Assembly (NCBI GenBank): GCA_009801015.1
Contig: VHZZ01001240.1
Span: 122,023 to 159,224 of the forward strand
Source of the DNA: Silene noctiflora
Taxonomy: Eukaryota > Streptophyta > Magnoliopsida > Caryophyllales > Caryophyllaceae
DNA length: 37,202 nt
Direction: 5' to 3'
A program made the translations under genes and the position numbers. Of this stretch, positions 32,101 through 37,202 are shown piece by piece; positions within the stretch are counted from its first letter, which is position 1; each line of letters begins with the position of its first letter. The notes beneath the pieces are model-generated. The model ran no database searches, had not been told where the DNA came from, and worked only from the letters and a program-made list of their open reading frames with translations.

Positions 32101-35100
32101 ATGTCCCTCGCTCACGCCACCCTATCACTAACGTATATACCCGACGCCCAACCCATCAGTCCCTCTCCACTCCTACTCCCTCACCTACTGACTTCATCTC
32201 CACGACCACTCCATCTCCTACCAATTTCCCTAAGATTCAGCACCTCCCACCCCACCTTCGTCAACTCCACCTCATGATCACGACCCTCCATCACTCCCAC
32301 CTGCTAAACAACACTCCATTGTCACTCGCCTTGACAACAACATACGAAAACCTAACCCAAAGTATGCTAATCTCGCTCATGCTTCCGCTACACCAAATTC
32401 TCTACCAACCACAGTCAAACAAGCTCTTATTTCCCCTCAATGGCGCACCGCTATGCAAGATGAATTTCACGCCCTTGAACGAAATCAAACGTGGACATTA
32501 GTCCCTCACCAACCATCTCAAAATGTAATAGGCTGCAAATGGGTCTATCGAATCAAATACAACCCCGATGGCTCCCTAAAACAACATAAAATCCGTCTCA
32601 TTGCAAAAGGCTTCCACCAACGTCCAGGTCTAGACTACACAGAAACATTCAGCCCGGTCGTCAAACCAACGATAGTTCGTTTGATTCTCTCCTTAGCAGT
32701 CACCAACTCCTGGCCCTTACATCAACTTGATGTCAACAATGCCTTCTTGCAAGGCACCCTGACTGACGATGTCTACATGGCCCAACCACAAGGATTTATC
32801 AATGAGTCGACACCCAACTATGTTTGCAAATTAAACAAGGCCTATGGCTTAAAACAAGCTCCACGAGCTTGGTATACTGAACTCAAATCATATCTAGTTT
32901 CATATGGCTTTCATCAATCTATTTCCGACTCTTCATTATTCATACTTAAAACCAAAACCACTTGTCTTTATATGCTCGTCTATGTTGATGACATTATCAA
33001 TACTGGCCCAAACCAACATCACCTCCAACCATTCATTGTTCACTTATCTAATCGCTTTTCTATTAAAGATCTTGCCCCTATCGTACTTTCTAGGAATAGA
33101 GGTTACTCCTAATAACCATGGTATTCACCTCAATCAAGCCAAATACATCCATGACTTACTAGTTAAACATAAAATGGCCGATGCTAAACCAACCACAACA
33201 CCTATGGCTACTGACACACATCTTATCCGCGAAGATACCAAACCAATCCAAGATCACTCGACCTATCGGACAATAGTTGGGAGTCTTCAATACCTCTCCC
33301 TTACTCGCCCTGATATTGCTTTCACCGTTAATCGCTTAGCACAGTTTCTTCATCATCCCACCTCTAACCATTGGCCTGCCTTAAAACGCCTCCTCCGATA
33401 TCTTCAGGGCACTCAAACCTACGGCATTCAACTTTATCGCATCACTCCTCTTTGTTTTCATGCCTTTTGTGATGCTGATTTTGCTGGCGACAAAGATAGT
33501 TATCTATCGACTACAGGCTACATAATTATAATTTATCTTGGACGCAATCCGATCTCCTGGTCCTCTAAGAAGCAACGTGGACTTGCCTTATCCACCACAG
33601 AAGCCGAGTATCGCGCTCTAGCTGCTGTCACCACTGAAGTGCTCTGGCTTCGTAACCTACTCACTGAACTTAACATTGTCATAACGAAACCCCCCGCTAT
33701 TCAGCAACACTTTATGCCAAGAATCCAGTCTTTCATTCAAGAATGAAGCATATGGCCCTATCCTTTCACTTCGTCCGTGAACAACTTCACAAGGTCACAT
33801 TCATTCAACATGTCGCAAGCAAAGACCAGTTGGCAGATGCTCTAACAAAACCACTACACATACGCTACTTTCTGGAACTGCGAGACAAGATTGGCCTCCG
33901 ACGTCCATCTTGCGAGGGAGTATTAACAATATCTTCTCATCCATACAAATCAACATGTAAATGGAAGCAAATATCAAGGATATTATCTTACTGTAAATAT
34001 AGCACAATATATTCTCTTGTATAGGCTCCTTATTCTAGCCTTATTTAGTTTTCCTCTCCTATATATACCTGGTATCTAAGGCACCTTGTATCACACAATT
34101 AATACATAATACACAGACTTTAGTCTGCTTAAAAGAATTTAGTGATATATCTATGAGAGCTGTGTTAGTTACTCTGTTTAGTTTTCACGTTAACAGGATG
34201 TGCGCAAGTCTCACTACTTTTTGTAACATAAAGTCACAAATCTACGGCTGGCTTTTTACATCAATGACTGGATGAGTTGCATTAAGCTAAAAGCAATAAT
34301 AGATTGTGAACAAACATACTTGATAGCAGCTTCGAGTGTTCTCCGAGCATCTGGTGTTGAAGCTGTTGAACAAAATAAAATAAATGAATATTTTTTTTTT
34401 TTTTGGTGTTGACCAGGTAAATTGGAATATTTGAAACTTTAAGTCCTCGACTATAACAACAATAAAAACATTACCCCATTGCCCGAAGGGCTCCGCAAAA
34501 TAGTGGGATAGGGGGGGGGGGGGTCAGAAGGACATAAGTCACACAACTTTACCCAATGCCAACCACCAAGTCACCAACCAACGTTAAGAGGTTGTTCAGG
34601 ATGGCCCATAATGAAAATTGTGTCAAAAATAGTATGAGTGATTGCTACTTCACAGCAACAAAAACAAAAATTACCAATTTAGTGAGCCATTTTGCTTTAT
34701 TCCATCATAACCCAGAACCAAATAATATTGAATCGCACGTTCCATGGAATGATGGAATAAAACTTTAGGTCCTCAACTGAACAAAAAATTCATAGCAAAG
34801 GTCCTTATTTAGACCTTCCCTAGAAGGTAACCGATTGATCTTTGGACACACTCTGACTGATAAGGTAATACTTGGCCAATACATGACCTATTCAACTTAC
34901 ATGACCCACACATAACACCGCACATCCCACCGTGCGATTCTCAACCGCGATCGAAATAGATTACACAAAAAACTTCTAGGCTCTCAGAAAAAATTATAAG
35001 AGAGGATAAAAACCCTTTTAAAGTTTGTGTGGATATAAGATATGATTGGAACGGCACATCACCTAGAACCCGTTCATCCTCCTTAGATGTTGTGGGATAT

Positions 35101-35475
35101 CTGAAAAGAATGTCTTGGCATTGTTGTTGCAACTCCTTTGCTGCCTTTCTCTCCTCACTAGGAATTGGAGGAACATCTCTATCAGACCAAGTAGGCAATG
35201 TTCTAGCGGCTGCGATTACTGCTCCATCAACAAAATTACCCCCATCTACAGCTACTTCACCTGCACGAAGAGGGAATCAACAAATTTAAAAATGTAGAAA
35301 AATGTGAAGTATCATTATAGATTTACAGTTCCATTAAAACAAACGCAAAAAATGAGGGTAGTATCTTACTATTATGATAATATTCTGTTGGAGGACCAGT
35401 TATGTTGAACACAGACAAAAATGTCTCCAGATGAATCCTTGAATCACCAGTGAAGGAGATCACACCCCAAGGGTT
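29116..35475 (-). CDS. PTAC14: pTAC14-like SET protein, last four exons (5' part outside window)
   Basis: pTAC14 is a SET-domain protein of the plastid-encoded RNA polymerase complex, needed for chloroplast transcription. Exons visible: 35475-35370, 35260-35063, 34362-34320 and 29194-29116. Phases agree and give 426 nt, the C-terminal 141 residues plus stop. They read NPWGVISFTGDSRIHL, then FVDGAVIAAARTLPTWSDRD and PPIPSEERKAAKELQQQC, then STPDARRTLEAAIK, then YRLHRKLFLQKVIDALDIY, ending in ILF. These match, segment by segment, the region after the SET domain in pTAC14. The SET domain itself must lie beyond the right edge. The last intron (29195-34319, 5.1 kb) contains a Copia element in the opposite orientation; without it the intron would be about 0.4 kb. 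Splice sites remain intact, so the gene may still work. Confidence 0.88.
29416..29616 (+). repeat. 5' LTR of Copia element 1
   Basis: The 194-bp core 29421-29614 matches 33929-34122 with five mismatches and no indels (about 97% identity). A TATATATA motif is near 29552. The LTR ends just before tggtatcaagg (from 29617), a primer-binding site of initiator tRNA-Met type. The outer edge is eroded, and no clean target duplication could be assigned. Confidence 0.85.
29616..30763 (+). pseudogene. Copia 1 gag, broken
   Basis: Gag forms the particle shell. The core segment (MNYTSWHFQLTHILYGYSLL, then the UBN2-type helical part) runs to a CCHC zinc knuckle, CQWCRQTGHVIADC, at about 30571-30612. Breaks: an in-frame TAA at 29970-29972, where the family has Gln, and a net two-base insertion near 30324 that moves the frame before the knuckle. 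Confidence 0.85.
30741..31960 (+). pseudogene. Copia 1 protease and integrase, broken
   Basis: The protease starts at SGASHHVT, but one base is missing at about 30741, so the catalytic Asp codon before SGA is lost and the frame shifts. NVLHVPKISRNILSISKLC follows. Integrase: the H-H-C-C zinc region ends CESCHINKS (31188 onward), then DLIYSDLW with the first catalytic Asp, SDNEGEF with the second, and HNGYAERRHR with the Glu. A one-base insertion near 31115, a frameshift near 31450 and a near-duplicate 19-bp repeat (31545-31563 and 31565-31583) over the EHNGY codons break it. Confidence 0.8.
32453..33920 (+). pseudogene. Copia 1 reverse transcriptase and RNase H, broken
   Basis: The reverse transcriptase copies element RNA into DNA. 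It begins MQDEFHALERNQTWTLVP, with the palm motif LHQLDVNNAFLQG and active site YVDD near 32982. A frameshift near 33080 separates it from the continuation LSYFLGIEVTPNNHGIHLNQ. RNase H includes CDADFAGDKD and ALSTTEAEYRAL; a further frameshift near 33715 precedes KHMALSFHFVREQLHKV. It ends in the usual SKDQLADALTKPL tail before the purine tract. Confidence 0.88.
33921..34122 (+). repeat. 3' LTR of Copia element 1
   Basis: Starts tattaaca right after the purine tract, suggesting the usual TGTTAACA with one base changed. The core 33929-34122 matches the 5' LTR at 189 of 194 bases. Confidence 0.87.
34434..34778 (-). mobile_element. SINE on the minus strand in a pTAC14 intron
   Basis: The insert of about 307 bp (34453-34759) lies between imperfect 19-bp repeats (aaactttaagtcctcgact at 34434-34452; aaactttaggtcctcaact at 34760-34778, two mismatches). 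On the minus strand it has a body with cattatgggccatcctgaac, a gggtaaagttgtgtgac segment, a C run (14 bases), a GC-rich hairpin, and the tail gggtaatgtttttattgttg. The order and motifs are those of plant SINE 3' regions. Confidence 0.65.
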
Positions 35476-36427
35476 CTGAAGATAAAAACACAGAAAACTG
35501 TGAAAAATGATAATGAAAAGAAAGATATTTCGCTTTATAAATGCACACATTATTTTTCCTCTACATGAACCGCAGAAAGGGTCTCCAAACTATGTTATTG
35601 TGACACTTCACTATAGCTGTGTATTGCATGTAACTACTCCGACCTTCCAACAAGACATGACATCTGACACTCCATTTCGGTCCAAAAAATGAAACTTTGT
35701 GTAATCACTGTGTTCAGGACTTGACATCATGTCACATCTAACACTTGCAGCCAGTCAAACTGTTTCCACATACTTCAAAACAACATCAGTGATCAGTCTC
35801 AATCATGACCCTGCAACAATCAAGCTCTTATACAGAAAGCCTTCAAGTGATAGTTGCATACAAGGTTTAGCAAGTTCATTTTGATGGACTAAAATTTCAG
35901 ATTGTTTAATTAGATACAGATTTAACACGATTCTCTTAGATAGTTCAACCAAAGCTGCCCACTGGTGGACACCATGACTGCTAGTATGCAGTTTTAACTT
36001 TTTAGGACACAAACAGCTACCTAAACGAGTGGATCCCTTGGGACACGGTTGAATACACATATGAACATGTCCTTAAAGCGCTCTGGGTCTTTCTATTACC
36101 ACTTTTACAACTCTAATTGCCTGACAAGTTCAACACTTATCCAAAAGGATCAGGGAGCATATACTAAAGATTTATCATGAGAAAAAGGGGGTAGGAATTA
36201 AGAGAAATGGCAGTAAAAGATGTAAGTTCTTAATTTGCGCAATTCCTTTGAAGTGGCTAAGATTGTAGCATGAAACTCTAAGAGTCTTTGAAGTTCCTTT
36301 ATATAAACTACTTTCTCCCATCCACTCCAAAGGTAACATGGACCCACTTTTCCTCTCACAAAAAGTGGGTCCATGTTTATCTTTGGAGCGGATGGGAGGA
36401 AGTACATAATTTTTATCGCGTGCATAG
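35476..36427. other. pTAC14 intron sequence upstream of the exon at 35475
   Basis: I found no exon here on the minus strand. Apart from the foldback MITE at 36311-36402, the sequence is AT-rich. The next upstream coding exon must lie past the right edge, so this is best read as intron DNA. Confidence 0.45.
36309..36404. mobile_element. Small Stowaway-like foldback MITE
   Basis: The 92-bp element (36311-36402), flanked by TA, folds back almost completely. The left arm ctttctcccatccactccaa and the inverted right arm cttcctcccatccgctccaa continue together into aacatggacccactttt. The loop is only a few bases. The ends resemble Stowaway, and the near-perfect hairpin could be a small-RNA source. 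Confidence 0.8.
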
Positions 36428-36652
36428 TGTTAGAGAATAATTGTACTAATTGTACTCAATTATTCTGTCGTATCATTGTTAATATTATGTAAATATTTAG
36501 TCAACTGCTGTTATCTTTTCCCTTATTCTTAGCCTGCATTTAGGTAACTAATATCTTCTAATTAGGTTTGTTTAGATCCTGCACTAGCTATATAAACGAT
36601 GTACTCTCCTTGATGTAATTCTATCAAAATATATCAATTCTTAATCTTTACA
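36428..36652 (+). repeat. 5' LTR of Copia element 2
   Basis: The 225-bp LTR starts TGTTAGAGAATAATTG and ends CTTTACA, directly before tggtattaggag, a tRNA-Met type primer site. A TATATAA box lies at about 36590. The 3' LTR is outside the window, so identity cannot be measured. Confidence 0.75.
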
Positions 36653-36713
36653 TGGTATTAGGAGAAAGGTCTCTCCGATCCCCAAATTTTTATTCATCCC
36701 TTTCCCACGCCTA

Positions 36714-37202
36714 ATGTCAGGCTCCACAATCCCCAATGATGCCGAGCCCACAAAACCGCTCGTGCTTCTAAACGTGCATTCTGTCGCCAAATTCGATGGA
36801 ACAAACTATCGTCAATGGAGTTTCCAACTTGAAACTCTACTCCAAGGCTATGGTTTGTCCTCGTTTATTGATGGATCTGCTCCACCTCCAAAAATTCTTA
36901 CGGAAAAAGACAAACCCTCAACTCCCAATCCAACATACAGTACTTGGTACCGTCAGGATAGGCTTCTCTTGGGCGCCGTGGCTAGCACCCTCAGTGCCTC
37001 CGTCAGTCCCTTACTTAACCGTGACCATACCACCCAACCTCCGTCAGTCCCTTACTTAACCGTGACCATACCACCCAACAAGCCTGGGATGTTCTTGCCT
37101 CCACCTGTGCACGAGCATCTCGCGGCCACATCAAACAACTCCGTCACAAACTCAAACATACCACCAAAGGTACCCTTTCCATTACCGACTACATGAACTC
37201 TG
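36714..37202 (+). pseudogene. Copia 2 gag, partial, broken by a 41-bp tandem duplication
   Basis: Starts MSGSTIPNDAEPTKPL, with the typical gag phrase VAKFDGTNYRQWSFQLETLL (residues about 23-42). A perfect 41-bp tandem duplication (36997-37037 and 37038-37078) shifts the frame. After it the gag-like sequence (AWDVLASTCARASRGHIKQL) continues in another frame to the window end. It is therefore non-functional as drawn, unless the duplication is an assembly error. Confidence 0.82.

Larger units (their letters stand above)
29416..34122 (+). mobile_element. Ty1/Copia LTR retrotransposon 1, defective
   Basis: The layout is LTR, tRNA-Met primer site, gag, protease, integrase, reverse transcriptase, RNase H, purine tract (gcgagggag at 33912-33920) and LTR. 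Integrase before reverse transcriptase defines Copia. The LTRs differ at five sites in 194, so insertion is fairly recent, yet the coding region has at least one nonsense change and several frameshifts. It sits in the last intron of the pTAC14 gene, antisense to it. Lineage looks like Ale/Retrofit, but I am not sure. Confidence 0.92.
36428..37202 (+). mobile_element. Ty1/Copia LTR retrotransposon 2, 5' part only
   Basis: LTR, primer site and gag start are present; the element continues past the window edge. Its LTR and gag differ from those of Copia 1, so it is a separate family or lineage. Confidence 0.85.

Noticed and set aside
29411..34127. Attempted target-site duplication for Copia 1 (acttg / acttt)
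   Set aside because: The outer LTR ends differ between the two copies, so no 5-bp duplication can be assigned with confidence.
1..37202. CRISPR arrays, operons, riboswitches, rRNA genes or functional tRNA genes
   Set aside because: None seen. Genes are eukaryotic with introns, and the tRNA-like boxes present belong to SINE insertions.

Overview
This is plant nuclear DNA, most likely from a eudicot. The evidence is intron-rich genes with GT-AG junctions, a class III peroxidase, an R2R3-MYB, a SET protein of the pTAC14 type, Ty1/Copia elements primed by initiator tRNA-Met, and Stowaway and hAT MITEs with tRNA-type SINEs. I cannot fix the species. It is a draft scaffold with one 336-base gap (22166-22501) and six isolated N bases, at least two of which mark faulty joins.

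Layout, left to right. 1-2640 holds a decayed mariner-like (DD39D) transposon on the minus strand. 4179-11072 (+) is a complete 13-exon NOC2 family gene for ribosome biogenesis, with SINE-type insertions in its introns. 12270-12714 is a hAT MITE with a perfect 8-bp target duplication. 13049-14261 (+) is a three-exon class III peroxidase resembling peroxidase 7. A 111-bp SINE with a perfect 11-bp target duplication follows. 15133-16547 (-) is a two-exon R2R3-MYB resembling the MYB26 type, with a Stowaway MITE just upstream. 18757-27209 (-) is a five-exon PAT1 homologue, an mRNA-decapping activator; its last exon is interrupted by a 256-bp paralogous duplication joined at a single N. 29116-35475 (-) carries the last four exons of a pTAC14-like plastid transcription gene. 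Its last intron contains a 4.7-kb Copia element in the opposite orientation. A second Copia element (5' LTR and start of gag) runs off the right edge and probably lies in another intron of the same gene.

The cellular genes are unrelated housekeeping or developmental genes and form no operon or cluster. The accessory content is the transposable-element layer: one mariner-like element, two Copia elements, three Stowaway-type MITEs, one hAT MITE and several SINE or LINE tails, many with target duplications visible by eye. I found no evidence of a wholly new biological system. The most useful observations are the intron-nested Copia element (coding exons on both sides reconstruct a pTAC14 C-terminus in frame), the chimeric PAT1 assembly (removing exactly 257 bases restores an 808-codon frame), and a shared SINE family seen at three places.
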